Shown here one piece after another: positions 11,835 to 23,415 of a DNA stretch of 64,000 nucleotides. Origin of the DNA: Branchiostoma floridae (Eukaryota; Chordata; Leptocardii; Amphioxiformes; Branchiostomatidae); NCBI RefSeq assembly GCF_000003815.2, contig NC_049996.1, forward strand, positions 16,045,308 to 16,109,307, written 5' to 3'. Positions within the stretch are counted from its first letter, which is position 1, and the number at the start of each line of letters is the position of its first letter. The position numbers and the translations under genes were made by a program. The notes under the pieces are model-generated. The model worked only from the letters and a program-made list of their open reading frames with translations. It was not told the DNA's origin and searched no databases.

Positions 11835-13360
11835 AACAAAACAATGAAAGCTGCAAAGTTCAAAATACAGACAATGCCTCTGTACAACAAATAATCCCTC
11901 TGACCAGTCAATTAGACATCAGTGCTGTGCAAAGTACCAGTCAGTTTACACTCACAGTTAAACCCTCAGAAAACAAAAAATCCCCTCAACATGCCATGTC
12001 AAAAGGGACCAGTGCCATTTTTCAAGGTCACAAGAGTAATAGGCCAAGTTCACAGGTCCAGAACTCTTGGCACGAACGAACGTAGCTGAGTTAATGAATG
12101 AAGAGTCCACAAACAAGGCAAGTCTTAATTGCTAGAGCGTTTAGGTCATCTCAGGTCACCAGAACAAGGTTGGGTATGACCACAGGTCATCTCAGGTCAC
12201 CAAAACTAGACACTTTCCCGATACCACACTGGTTTAACCCTCCCATTGCTCCCTAACCCCAGAACCAACACAAATCTGTGCCAAACTGCTACCTTAGGTA
12301 GCTAGAGGTTAACTTCCTATGTTTTACTTCATGCTGAGGAAACGAAGTTGAAAAGTTGTAAATTCTGACCCCTCACCATGTTGCGCCAGTGCTACCCGAG
12401 GAGTTTTGGACACAGAGAGCAAGCTGTTCACACTAAAGGTTTAAGTGATTCTCAATCAAATTTACCCCTTCCTTTATTACTGATGATGCTGGCTGCATTT
12501 CATTCGACTGTCTTATCTGTACAACCAACGATATTAATGCCCCTCATGTCTAACCCCTGGCTGCTGCTGCGTTAAAAACAAGGAAATCATAAGCTGTAGG
12601 TATTGCTCCTAACATTAGCTAGGGAATCAAAAGAGAGTTATTCTTGCACCCAGGAAATGTGGAAGGATGTGGATTGGTCTCTTGCTGAAGACATTTTTGT
12701 CTAATGACGTTAAGCGTAAGAGAAGGTGTTATATTATAATATAACTGGGATGAGGTCCAATAATTGTAGTTTCGTAAAGGAAAACTCGTGGCTTACATAG
12801 ATGTCAAAGAATCTTGTAATTTGCATTCAAAACGTGTAACTTGTGACTTCAGTGTTGCACCATTCTAGGTTCTCTTGCCTTTCAAATATGTTATGTGATT
12901 CATATAGAAATGTATGAAAATATTTTGTCCTGTCAAAGTTGCCAACACTATCATAACAAAATGCTCACATCACTGGGGCGTTGCTAAAACAAAGATGAAT
13001 GTACAACCATATTTCCAAATATTCTTGACACCACATGTATAGTCTGTGGAAAGTATTTTTCAGTATAATGGTGTTGAAAAGGTTTTGTACATCACCCCTG
13101 TGGTGTTGCCAAAATAGACGAAATCAATATCATCTTTGTACAAGGATTTGATTCGTTCACGACTGGACATAAGACCGGCATTTGTAACTTGCTCATTATC
13201 ATTGCTGTTGCTCCGACCTATACTAGGTCCGGCTGTCATTAATTACAAAAGATGAGTCCACAGCAGAAAGTGTTCAAGCCGTCATGGCTTCGATTTTCAC
13301 GGCCATTTTGATCGTGTACTACTGTGATTCTCGTGGGATGTGAGTGGCTAATAAAGTACA
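11835..13360 (+). other. 3'UTR of the LRR gene with polyadenylation signal
   Basis: No other exon is seen downstream of the stop at 11832-11834. A canonical AATAAA lies at 13350-13355, followed by a GT-rich stretch. A short AGGTCATCTCAGGTCACC motif is repeated near 12145 and 12187. UTR extent is inferred. Confidence 0.5.
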
Positions 13361-13729
13361 CATATAGAAATCACGTTGATGTTCTTGTTTTTTCCAATGT
13401 TTCAATTACATAAAATTGGATAACAGTTGTCTCATTAATATGAATCAATCATAAATTGCTCGAAAACGATTTTGTGGGAACAGAAAATGCTTCTTAAGAA
13501 GGATCCCACATTCAGCACCAAGGACAGGCAAAGTAGTGAACACATCGGCCTTCTCTCCTGGTTTGGTCCACTGTACAAGACGGCTACAGACTTGAATAAT
13601 GCTGTATTGATTGAGTCATACCAGAGATGTAAGCAAACCTTATGAGGTCTTTTTATTCTTAAAAAAAAAAAACAGACAAGATTACAAAAAAAAAATAAGT
13701 TATCGTGATAGTATATAGACCAATACCAG

Positions 13730-13998
13730 TGGAATGGCCAAGTGGGTAGAGTGTTGCAGTCAGTAGAGTGTGTGTTCAATCCCCAGCCGAGGCAAACTTA
13801 AGACTTCAGTTGCAAGAATGAAGCTTTGTCTGCTTAGTACTCAACATTTGACATTAACTTATCTAGTTAACCACACACCAATAGTGCTAGCTCCCTGCTG
13901 TAGTGACTGCACAAAGCTGTGTGGCCCAGGGCTACTGAAACAGAGATGGGCACCGCCTGATGCACCTTCTGTGTGGAAAGGACTTAAACTTAACTTTG
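13730..13998 (+). mobile_element. tRNA-derived SINE
   Basis: The head has an A-box-like TGGCCAAGTGGGTAGAG and a B-box-like GTTCAATCCCC at tRNA-like spacing. The tail includes CAGAGATGGGCACCGCC and ends near AAAGGACTTAAACTTAAC. The head cannot form a complete tRNA, so it is a SINE rather than a tRNA gene. Confidence 0.65.
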
Positions 13999-14302
13999 GG
14001 AAAGGAAAATAATGTCCTAAACCCCAAAGGAATTAATCACAACAGTATACTTGTATGCTGTAGTTTATTAAGCATGAAATCATGTATAGGTGGCAGTTGA
14101 GACTGCTGCAATCCTTTATTTTTTTTTCAAATCGGAAAAAATAGGGTCGGGAAATCCGAGAAACAACAAACAAAATTGGTGTGGCTAGAGGTTGATTATG
14201 CAACATTTACAGTGAAGTCCCCAAGCTTAGCGATGAAGCTAGGGTGGTGTGAAAAGAGTCTCTTTATTCATTGCAATACAAACCTATTCCATGAAGTAAG
14301 GG

Positions 14303-14680
14303 GGTTATAGCTCACAGCGGTATCATAACACTTCCACTCAATATTCAACACTGTCCATGCAGCTAAAATCAGGAGAAACCAGACTTATGCGCATGGCAGA
14401 AGAAAAGCGGATCTTGCAAAAAGAGCTCTGCAACAGACCTGAGTCAGCTTACAGATGTGCCCTATGTGGCAGAGACTGTCATTCTCGTATAGGACTGTTT
14501 GGCCACAGTCGACGCTGTAGGGCTGATATCAATTAGGATTTTACCATGGTCAATATTGACCGAAGGAAGATATCAATTAGGATTTTACCATGGTCAGTAT
14601 TGACCAAGGAGGCCATATACATGTATAGTAAAGCTCACAGCAGTATCATAACACTTCCACTCAATAATCAACAGACTCAA
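14303..14680. repeat. Direct repeats of about 43 bp flanking the LINE fragment
   Basis: AGCTCACAGC(A/G)GTATCATAAC and the following CACTTCCACTCAAT occur at about 14306 and about 14634. They lie on both sides of the LINE 3' fragment. They could be a long target-site duplication or an older tandem repeat. Confidence 0.6.
14340..14536 (+). pseudogene. 3' fragment of a non-LTR retrotransposon ORF with C-terminal zinc knuckle
   Basis: The frame from the ATG at 14393 to the TAG at 14534-14536 encodes CALCGRDCHSRIGLFGHSRR followed by Cys. This is the Cys2-His-Cys type motif often found at the C-terminus of LINE reverse-transcriptase ORFs. The frame is open a little upstream but the RT itself is absent, as expected of a 5'-truncated insertion. 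A 40 bp direct repeat (GATATCAATTAGGATTTTAC) straddles the stop. Confidence 0.6.
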
Positions 14681-15189
14681 GAGGCATTTATCCTTAAAGT
14701 GGCCATTTTTATTATGCAAGATGTACAAAAGTGATGTTCATTTGGACTATGTTTTTTTTTCTAACATCCTTTTAATATAACAATTCTACAGGAATGCATG
14801 GAGCCACACAACTGTGCTGAAAAACCCTCACAGAGCCCAATATCAATCCAACAGCATTTCCTATACCCCTTTTATAGCCTCAATTGAAGTTGACATGGTT
14901 TGGGTTTGGTTACCAACTACAACCTGTGCCAATGTGAAGTACAGGTCCTGAAAACTTGGGAAAAGTTGGGAAAAATAAACAAAGCTATGACATCCAGAAC
15001 AGGGAACAATTATTACATCGGGCAAGAAACACAATTAGGATATAATAATTCAACTTTCAAACGGCAAGAATGGGTGTGTTCTGTTAACGACTTTCACTTG
15101 TCATGTTTCAGCTTCTGGAAGAAAGGTGTTTTACAAACGGAGAACATAAAAATGTAGTGAGCGTGCCGAAAAGTAGAATAAGGGTTGTA

Positions 15190-15770
15190 TTTTACTGTGT
15201 GTATAGCACAGGTAAGGTGTGCAGGTACAGGTATGATAATTTATACAGGTAAGATAAGTACCAAGTAAGGTAAAGTATACAAGTAAGGTAAGGTGTACAC
15301 AGGGCTCGAAATAACAAAATTAAAGCTGTGCAGGTATTTCTGGTGTCTACCTGCACCTAACCTGCATTGGTCCATGTAATGGGAGTATATATACATGTTT
15401 CATGATGTGGTCTTTTAATAGCTCCATTGACTGCTACCACCTATGACGGACGTATAAAAGAAATAATGACAATGGTTTCTGAACAGATTTTAGTATGATC
15501 AATACTTCCTTGACTCTGAGTAATGTAGGTAAAATTTGTCTGGTTCAGGTAATTTTCAATCTTACCTGCACCAGTGCAGGTATGCAGAAAAAGTATTTCC
15601 AGCCCTGTGTACAGGAAAGGTAAGGTATAAAGTAAGGTATGCTGGTTCTGCAAAGTACTAAGTCTACATTTGAGGTAAGGTAAACACGTAATGTATACAA
15701 GTAACGTAAGGTGTACAGGTGGTATACACTCAGGTAAGGTATCCAGGTATAATTCTTATGTTATACTTGT
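15190..15770. repeat. GGTAAGGT-type short tandem repeat, interrupted
   Basis: Imperfect units such as GGTAAGGTGTACAGGTA recur at 15205-15300 and 15610-15740. They are split by the TIR element at 15300-15607. Confidence 0.7.
15300..15607. mobile_element. TIR element, 308 bp, ends CAGGGCTCGAAATA
   Basis: Left end CAGGGCTCGAAATA and right end TATTTCCAGCCCTG are inverted copies with one mismatch. Both ends are bordered by TGTACA (15294-15299 and 15608-15613). Internal CTGCACC/GCAGGT blocks are also inverted. Ends of the CAGGGCTCGAAAT type are common in hAT-like non-autonomous elements; that assignment is by resemblance only. Confidence 0.7.
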
Positions 15771-16065
15771 ACACTTATGCTGACTTATGTTATTTGATTG
15801 TTTTGTAATCTTGATGGACTCCAGGAAGAATAGATTTTGCAAATATAGTGTAAAATCTAATGGAGATCGAAATAAACAAACAACCAACTAAAGGTAACAT
15901 GAGGTATCCAGGAATAATGCTCATGTTATACTTGTACACTTATGTTGACTTTTAATAATATGTTATTTGATTGTTTTGTAAACTTGATGGGCTCCAGGAA
16001 GAATAGATTTTGTGAATATATTGTAAAATCTAACGGAGATCGTAATAAACAAACAAACAAACAAT
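15756..16065 (+). repeat. Two tandem copies of a LINE-like 3' end
   Basis: A block with TTGATTGTTTTGTAA, CTCCAGGAAGAATAGATTTT and a terminal AACAAACAAAC run occurs at about 15756-15885 and again at about 15926-16065. GATGGACTCCAGGAAGAATAG followed by short AAYAAA repeats is typical of 3' ends of Jockey/CR1-type LINEs. Confidence 0.6.
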
Positions 16066-16559
16066 TTAGAGGTAACATGAGGTATCCAGCCCAGTTGTGT
16101 GGCTCCAGCAATCCTGACTATCTAATAGTTGACGTTACTTACATAATATGCATGTAGGTCTGATAATAGCTGTCCATGACTCATGTCACAATAATAGTAG
16201 CCATAAAAACTTTCTCATCATTACACGGTAGACACAAGAGAACTTGCACAAAGATATCAGTTCCTACATAACGACTTTTTTTCTTCTCTCAGACACAAAT
16301 AAAAGGCCCCATAATTTGCTATCATTTGCTGCATCTTCCATATAAATGCCAATATTTACATATTTTTTATGCAGGTATAGTATTATAATAATGTATGTAT
16401 GTATGTAACATCATAAAGAAAGACTGTGCCTTGATGTCCGATCTAAATGTTTTGCAATGATTCATGGGTCTCTTCTCTGGTATCTTTTCTTACATTGGGA
16501 ATAACAATATGCAGTTGACTCTATCTCTGAGGAGGATAAATATATAGATTGCAGTACAG

Positions 16560-17110
16560 AGGTTTTCAGACAACCCTGTGCAGGTCTGGTCAAATCACCT
16601 TGTTTTTTCAAACACTGATTTTTCTTGTTGCATACCTAGTAATGCAGAAGCAAAAAGAGCACAAAAAGTTGTTTGTTTTTTTAGTCTAAAAACAATGTTG
16701 TGTGCAGACCAAAATGATCTCATCAGTTTGGTAGAACATTGGAGTTTTCTTTTACACAACCAGTAATCTGGTCTCTCACCTAATGTTTTGATGTCTATCT
16801 TACATTCAGGATTGTATTCTGGCTGCAAATGTGCCACCTATAGCGGCTACATGTAGCCGCAAGAAGCAGCACTCCAGTGAGGAGCTCTGAGGAAGATGTC
16901 TGACAGACATCAAAACGTAAGCTATAGCTATTGAAAGACACTACTGGTTCGGTAAAAGAAAACTCCAATATGCTGTGCGAAGATAGTAAAGCTTGACCAC
17001 TGGAGTACAGTGGGTCTACAAACCCACTGTACCAATTTGGTAGAAGCCAAAAGTATAACTCGGGGAGAGATGTTCTAAAAGCACCACTAGGAGCAGTTCT
17101 GGGTGATAAC
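16560..17110 (+). repeat. Retroelement 3' debris with inverted arms and hairpin motif
   Basis: TTGGAGTTTTCTTTTAC near 16738 has an inverted partner near 16950-16968. Between them lies CTGAGGA, a perfect 7 bp hairpin (ATGTCTG / CAGACAT, 16896-16910) and CAAAACGTA. This layout resembles the 3' ends of some Penelope-like or LINE elements. Confidence 0.45.
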
Positions 17111-17274
17111 ACTGATTTGAATTGTTTGGAAAAAAGAGGGGAAAGTATCTTCTCCAGATCTGTGTTGAGACCATAGAGGCATAGACCATAAATTAGAGAA
17201 AAATTAGCGAGAAATTAGAGAATTGGTTCCCAAAGTCATGTATAGTTGTCTGAAATCCTCTGTGGCTGCAACTG

Positions 17275-17480
17275 CTATAACATAGGTACAAACGCCCAGA
17301 AACCCTCGACCTCTGACATAGGTATAAACTTCCAGCAACCCTTGACCCCTGACATAGGTCAAGACTTCCTGCGACCCTTGAACCCTAACATAGTCACAGA
17401 CTTTGAGCAACCCTTGATCCCAAATTTGGGTACAAACTTCTAGGAACCTTTGAACCCTTATGGGCAACTTAGGGGTCACT
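17275..17480. repeat. Degenerate minisatellite, about 45-50 bp units
   Basis: Four or five imperfect units built on ACCCTTGA(C/A)CCC and CATAGGTACAAAC or TAGGTCAAGAC. Confidence 0.65.
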
Positions 17481-17650
17481 GGTTAAAGGTCAGAGGTCAA
17501 AGGTACAATCTGAAAGTGGTATCAGCTGTAAGTGTCCGGATTGCCTGTACAATTAAAGGATATGAGATGGTCGAATACTGAAAATCTGGTCCCGGCTTCG
17601 CTGCCGGACAGAGGATAGTTACACCACCGGGATTTGGCATAAGGTTTTGG

Positions 17651-17927
17651 CATCCTCCTACGCAGGGACATCCAACAGCCAAACTGCCTGTCTGGATGTA
17701 CCCTTCTGTTCCAACCATCGCTCTTAGTTCCTGTGGACATCCCCCAAACCAGCTGTCAGCCAATCAGAGAATAGGCCTTTCTATTTTCAAAAGGGATCTC
17801 GCATATATGAGGGTAAGCTCATTGATATTTATGAGCAGGGCAGTCAGGAACTAACGGTGACGGTTGAGAAAGCAGGGTACATCCAGACAGGTAGTTTGGC
17901 TGTTGGATGTCCCTGCGTAGGAGGATG
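17651..17927. mobile_element. hAT-type MITE, copy 1 (277 bp)
   Basis: Long inverted ends of about 54 bp, beginning CATCCTCCTACGCAGGGACA, are flanked by a perfect 8 bp target duplication GGTTTTGG (17643-17650 and 17928-17935). There is no coding frame. The interior contains AGCCAATCAGAGAATAGG and a TATA-like GCATATATG. Other copies are at 42258 and 61373. Confidence 0.93.
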
Positions 17928-18289
17928 GGTTTTGGAAGAGGACCTCTGCTGCTGAAGCCAATGGCACAGAAGGGCTGCTTTCCTGCAACGTTTCTAATTC
18001 CCATATATAAAGAGATCACTTTGGAATCATCAAATATGCCAGCGGAACAGAAGGCCTCCAAGTAATCAGCATGAACAGAATCGAAACATCGTAGAGGGTA
18101 TTCTTTCTGCAGATTCTTCACTGTTGAGCCATTTAGAAATGTTTCAGATCTCATCTGTGGCACCCAACAAATCAGCTTGTAGGTTGATTTCAACACTGTT
18201 TTTTTTTACAGAACACTATCATACATAGCCAGTAGCCCGGTTCCCAGTCCTCCTGCATATATATATATATATATGGGACGCCTTATGCC

Positions 18290-18612
18290 TTATTGTATCA
18301 GAGGCCATGCCTTGATCACGCACAGCCAATCAGAGGCCATGCCTTGGTTAGGCACAGCCAATCAGAGGCCATGCCTTGGTTAGGCACAGCCAATCAGAGG
18401 CCATGCCTTGGTTAGGCACAGCCAATCGGAGGCCATGCTTTGGTGAGGCACAGCCAATCAGAGGCCATACCTTGGTTAGGCACAGCCAATCAGAGGCCAT
18501 GCCTTGGTTAGGCACAGCCAATCAGAGGCCACGCCTAGATCAGATGCAGCCAATCAGACGCCACACCTCCGTTAGACATAGCCAATCAGAGGCCATGCCT
18601 CTATGGGACACA
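18290..18612. repeat. 32 bp minisatellite carrying a CCAAT box in each unit
   Basis: AGCCAATCAGAGGCCATGCC recurs with an exact 32 bp period. GCCAATC starts at 18325, 18357, 18389, 18421, 18453, 18485, 18517, 18549 and 18581. Confidence 0.95.
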
Positions 18613-19074
18613 TTGCACATGAACTTATCACTACAACAGTTTCCTACCAGACGCAGACCTTAGGAATAATGTACAATACATCCTTTACACAACTGAAGGT
18701 ACAATTCTGACTCGTTATCTTACAAAAATGGCTAAATCAGTTCAAGCTACTCCTCGTAGTTTCCAAGGCCTTTTGCTGTTTATATTCTGTGGCACCCAAT
18801 TAAATAACATTTCCTTAAATATTCTCTTCTGTCTATGGACAAACTTTCTCAGCATTCCCTGAAAAGAGACTGTCAAACTTCATGGGTCCTTCCAACAAGA
18901 TGTGGGGGTGAAATTTTACTGCCTTTTTTTTCTTACTTGAGGATCATACCCTCTAGAACCATTCTTCACATACATGTATTATCAACCAGCTCATACCCCC
19001 TCCCAAAAGAACAAATGGTACAGCCTGCTAGCTAAGACCATATGACCTTCCACAGCGGAACTACTGTTTCTACG

Positions 19075-19430
19075 ATTAGGGGGAGGGGGGGGGGGGGCGA
19101 CCTTTAGCTTGACCCTGTCTGTACCAATGATATAGCACTAATACACTAGCATGGGGGAGGGGGGCACCCTTCAGCTTCAACCTGTCTTTACCAAACATAT
19201 ACACTAGCAGGGGGGAGGGGGGCGACCTTCAACTTGACCTTGTCTGTACCAAACATATAGAACTGATACACTAGCATGGGGGAGGGGGGCGCCCTTCAGC
19301 TTCAACCTGTCTTTACCAAACATATACACTAGCAGGGGGGAGGGGGGCGACCTTCAACTTGACCTTGTCTGTACCAAACATATAGAACTGATACACTAGA
19401 AGGGGGAGGGGGTGACCTTCAAATCCATCA
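19075..19430. repeat. G-rich minisatellite, composite units of about 60-125 bp
   Basis: Four or five units of a G-run (GGGGGAGGGGGG) followed by CGACCTTCAACTTGACC and ACCAAACATATA. The plus strand is rich in G-runs and could form G-quadruplexes. Confidence 0.85.
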
Positions 19431-20199
19431 ACACATAATTTTTCACATTGACCCCTAGAAGCGGCACATTTCAATTCAATGAATGCTAAAGAAACAAAAC
19501 GACTGTTTTGACTTGGATAGTTTGATTTTACCCGCCCCAAGTCCGACGGAATTTTGGGTGACCTCTGATCCTTACTCTCACAAACATTTACAAACTGCTC
19601 TCAAGGGCCACGAGATGGAAGTATTATCAATAATTTATTCTCATAAAAACCAACATATTCGCTTTGATTAAAAACCTCTGCATGGCAATGAAATGCTCAA
19701 ATAAATATACACAGGTAGTCCAAAGAATTATGTACTGGAAATTCACTTCTTCGGGACCAACCGAGCACGGAACAAATACTAATTTGCTGTTAGAAGTGCA
19801 TGGCCCCTGATCTAGAAAAAACTATCGCAACAGACAATTTGGTCTCATCTTCTAGACTGGCTGCTCTTATAATTCCTGTTGTGTCCTGTTGAATCCGAGG
19901 TCTGTTCCGCAAGAAAGGGGAAACATCCCACAATCTTTAATAACACCACAGAAAGTAGCCATTGGAACAGACCCCTGACCTGTCCATGTGGGCATCACAT
20001 GACAATCACATGACGATCACATGGGCAGCACCTGACAGCTGCATGGGCAGCACACGACCAGTCACATGGGTAGGTAGGTAGCAAAAGGCCAGTCACAATT
20101 TGGACCATTACGACAGTCACATGGGCATCACATGACACAACCTGGTGAACCTGCCTGCAGCGCCAACTGCACCTGCCAGGGGGCGCTCATCACACAGGT

Positions 20200-20428
20200 T
20201 CAGTAGTTGAAGACAAAGGAGTGCTCTAAGAGTTCCTGAGCGGACGCCCTTTGTCTGTGGTCTTTCTGGAAAATGATCCTGAGAAAGTCGTGTGCGCAGT
20301 CCGAGACGCCGGCCGGAAGCTTGGGAATGGTGGGCTGCGTGGCAATCTTGAAAATGGCTGCCATGGGCTCGTAGTCGAACCACGGGGGCTTCTCTGTCAG
20401 CATCTCCACAACTGTACAACCTATACTC
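20200..20428 (-). CDS. MAP3K2/3: MAP3K2/3 last coding exon (kinase subdomains IX-XI)
   Basis: Acceptor CTGCCCTTCCAG at 20429-20430. The first base completes the Trp codon of ADIW. The exon encodes [16 protein letters not shown] ... and ends HSFVFNY with TGA at 20200-20202. Confidence 0.95.
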
Positions 20429-23377
20429 CTGGAAGGGCAGAGATATATGGTGTTAACAATTGTGCAACATAAGAACTGTACATACAATCTATACTCCTGT
20501 AAGAGTAGAAATATAACAACTCTTTATTGGTCCCATATGTGGCCTGAACGTGAAGACTAACGATATATGGCGGGAAGACTTACCATATATGGTCTGAAGA
20601 CTTACCATATATGGTCTGAAGACTTACCATATATGGTCTGAAGACTTACCATATATGGCCTGAAGACTTACCATATATGGCCAGAAGACTTACCATATAT
20701 GGCCAGAAGACTTACCATATATGGCCTGAAGACTTACCATATATGGTCTGAAGACTTACCATATATGGCCAGAAGACTTACCATATATGGTCTGAAGACT
20801 TACCATATATGGTCTGAAGACTTACCATATATGGCCTGAAGACTTACCATATATGGCCAGAAGACTTACCATATATGGCCAGAAGACTTACCATATATGG
20901 CCAGAAGACTTACCATATATGGTCTGAAGACTAACCATATATGGCCAGAAGACTAACCATATATGGCCAGAAGACTTACCATATATGGCCTGAAGACTAA
21001 CCATATATGGCCTGAAGACTTACCATATATGACCCGAAGACTTACCATATATGGCTTGAAGATTATCATCTATGGCCAGAAGACTTACCATATATGGCCA
21101 TAACAATACCATATATGGCCAGAAGACTTACCATATATCAGCTTTTCTGCCGTAACCTTCCCCGTTGATGACCTCTGGGCTCATCCAATATGGCGTCCCC
21201 GTGACCGTGCGCATTCCGGTGGCGCTGCAGATCGTCTGGATCCGCTTCGACGCCCCGAAATCTCCCAGCTTCACGTTTCCTGAGGAGTCCCTCAATATAT
21301 TTGCACCTGGGAACAACGAGGGGACATGTTAGGGGGTAGGTTCATATATCTGTTGATATATCTATCCCTCGGAAAGGACGTTAAATGGAGGTCCCGTGTC
21401 TGGGGAGAGCCATACCCATGCACGTCAAAGATCCCAAATGTGCGATGGTGCGGTGTGCGATGGTGCAAATTCTTCTGTCTGGAGTTGGTGATTCACTACA
21501 AATCACCCGGATGGAGGTCTGGCGAACCTCCATACCGTATCAGCCACATGGTGATTTACATCATTCACCCGGACGGGAGACCTGGCGCATCGACGTCTTG
21601 TAATTAGCCAGCGAAAGGGTAAGTCACTCCGTAAGGGGCGGTATAACCCTGTCGTGTGTAAGCAGGTTGACTGCCGGATGATGATGAATATATCTAGTTT
21701 CCTAGCAACGTGTTTTGGCACTCCCAGTCAGTATAGTCCTACTGCTGGCTCTAGTGTGTCCCATGCAGATAACATGTTGCTATGTAGATAACATGTTGCT
21801 ATGCAGATATCATGTTGCTATGGAGATATCATGTTGCTATGGAGATATCATGTTGCTATGCAGATATCATATCTAGATGGCCGTACCTTTGATATCCCTG
21901 TGGACGATCATGTTGCTATGCAGATATCATGTTGCTATGCAGATATCATATTGCTATGCAGATATCATGTTGCTATGCAGATATCATATTGCTATGCAGA
22001 TATCATATTGCTATGCAGATATCATATCTAGATGAACGAACCTTTGATATCCCTGTGGACGATCATGTTGCTATGCAGATATCATATTGCTATGCAGATA
22101 TTATGTTGCTATGCAGATATCATGTTGATATGCAGATATCATGTCACTATGCAGATATCATATCTAGATGAACGTACCTTTGATATCCCTGTGGACAATC
22201 ATGTTGCTATGCAGATATCATGTTGCTATGCAGATATCATATTAAGATGAACATACCTTTGATATCCCTGTGGACAATCATGTTGCTATGCAGATAGAGA
22301 ATTCCCTCCAGTATCTGCCGTGTGTATTTCCGTGTTACATTCTCGGTAAGAGCTCCATACTGTCGGATCTGGTCCTTAACAGAGCCCTACAACAAACAGA
22401 CAAACAAACAATAGTATTAACATGTGACAACTCATAGAGGGTTAAGGTTTGAAATATGTAAGTGTGAAACTGAGTATATGTGTGTGTGAATGTGTGTGAT
22501 TCTATGCTCAAGCCAGGCATGTACTTCACATGTGTGTGCATGTATGTGTGTGTGTGTCTGTGTGTGTGTGTCTGTGTTGTGTGTGTGTGTGTGTGTGTGA
22601 CTGTGTGTGTGTGCCTGTGTGTGTGTGTCTGTGTGTGTGTGTCTGTGTGTTATGTGTTCTCGTGTGTTCTCATGTTTGTTCTCATGTTTGTTCTCATGTT
22701 TGTTCTCAAGTGTGTTCTCATGTGAGGGAAGTTAGTACTCACCCCCAGCGAAGATACAGTGCCTGTTCTCGTGTGTGCCCTCATGTGTGTTCTTGTGTGT
22801 GTGTGTGTGAGAGAGACAGAGAGAGAGTATGTGTGAGAGGGAAGTTAGTACTCACCCCCGGCATGTACTCCATGAAGACGCAGAGCCTGTTGTCTCATGT
22901 ATGAGTGTGTGTGTGTGTGTATGTGAGTGTGTGAGCATGCGTGCATGTGTGCGTGTGTACTCACCCCCAGCATGTACTCCATGAAGATGCAGAGCCTGTT
23001 TTGTGCTAGTGTGTGTGTGCATGTGAGTGTGTGTGTGTGTGTGTGTGTATGCAAGATTGTGTGAGCATGACAGTGTGTATGTTTGTGTTTTAGTGAGTGT
23101 ACTCACCCCCGGCATGTACTCCATGAAGATGCAGAGCCTGTTCTCATGTGTGTGTGTGTGTGTGAGTGTTCTAGTGTGTATGTGTGAGTGTGTGAGAGTA
23201 TGTGTGTGAGTGTGCTATAATACTCACCCCCGGCATGTACTCCATGAAGATGCAGAGCCTATTCTCGTGTGTGTGTGAGTATGTGTGCCTGTGTGTGTAC
23301 GTGTGTTTGTGTGTACTCACCCCCGGCATGTACTCCATGAAGATGCAGAGCCTGTTCTGTGTTAGTGTGTGTGTGAG

Positions 23378-23415
<38 letters not shown>

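Larger units (their letters stand above)
13999..20199. other. Intergenic region between the LRR and MAP3K genes
   Basis: Apart from the repeats and mobile elements listed here, I see no supported exon. The MAP3K 3'UTR should occupy some of the sequence below 20199, but no polyadenylation signal can be singled out. Confidence 0.5.

Noticed and set aside
13730..13800. tRNA gene
   Set aside because: A and B boxes are present but no complete cloverleaf, and a SINE tail follows. The same holds for 38380-38450 and 51500-51575.
20563..21131. CRISPR-like array (24 bp regular repeats)
   Set aside because: No distinct spacers, eukaryotic intron context, and the unit derives from the adjacent donor site.
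21801..22250. ORFs with repeated [10 protein letters not shown]
   Set aside because: Plus-strand translation of the 20 bp intronic array.
22480..22904. Cys/Val-rich ORFs
   Set aside because: Translation of (TG)n microsatellite.
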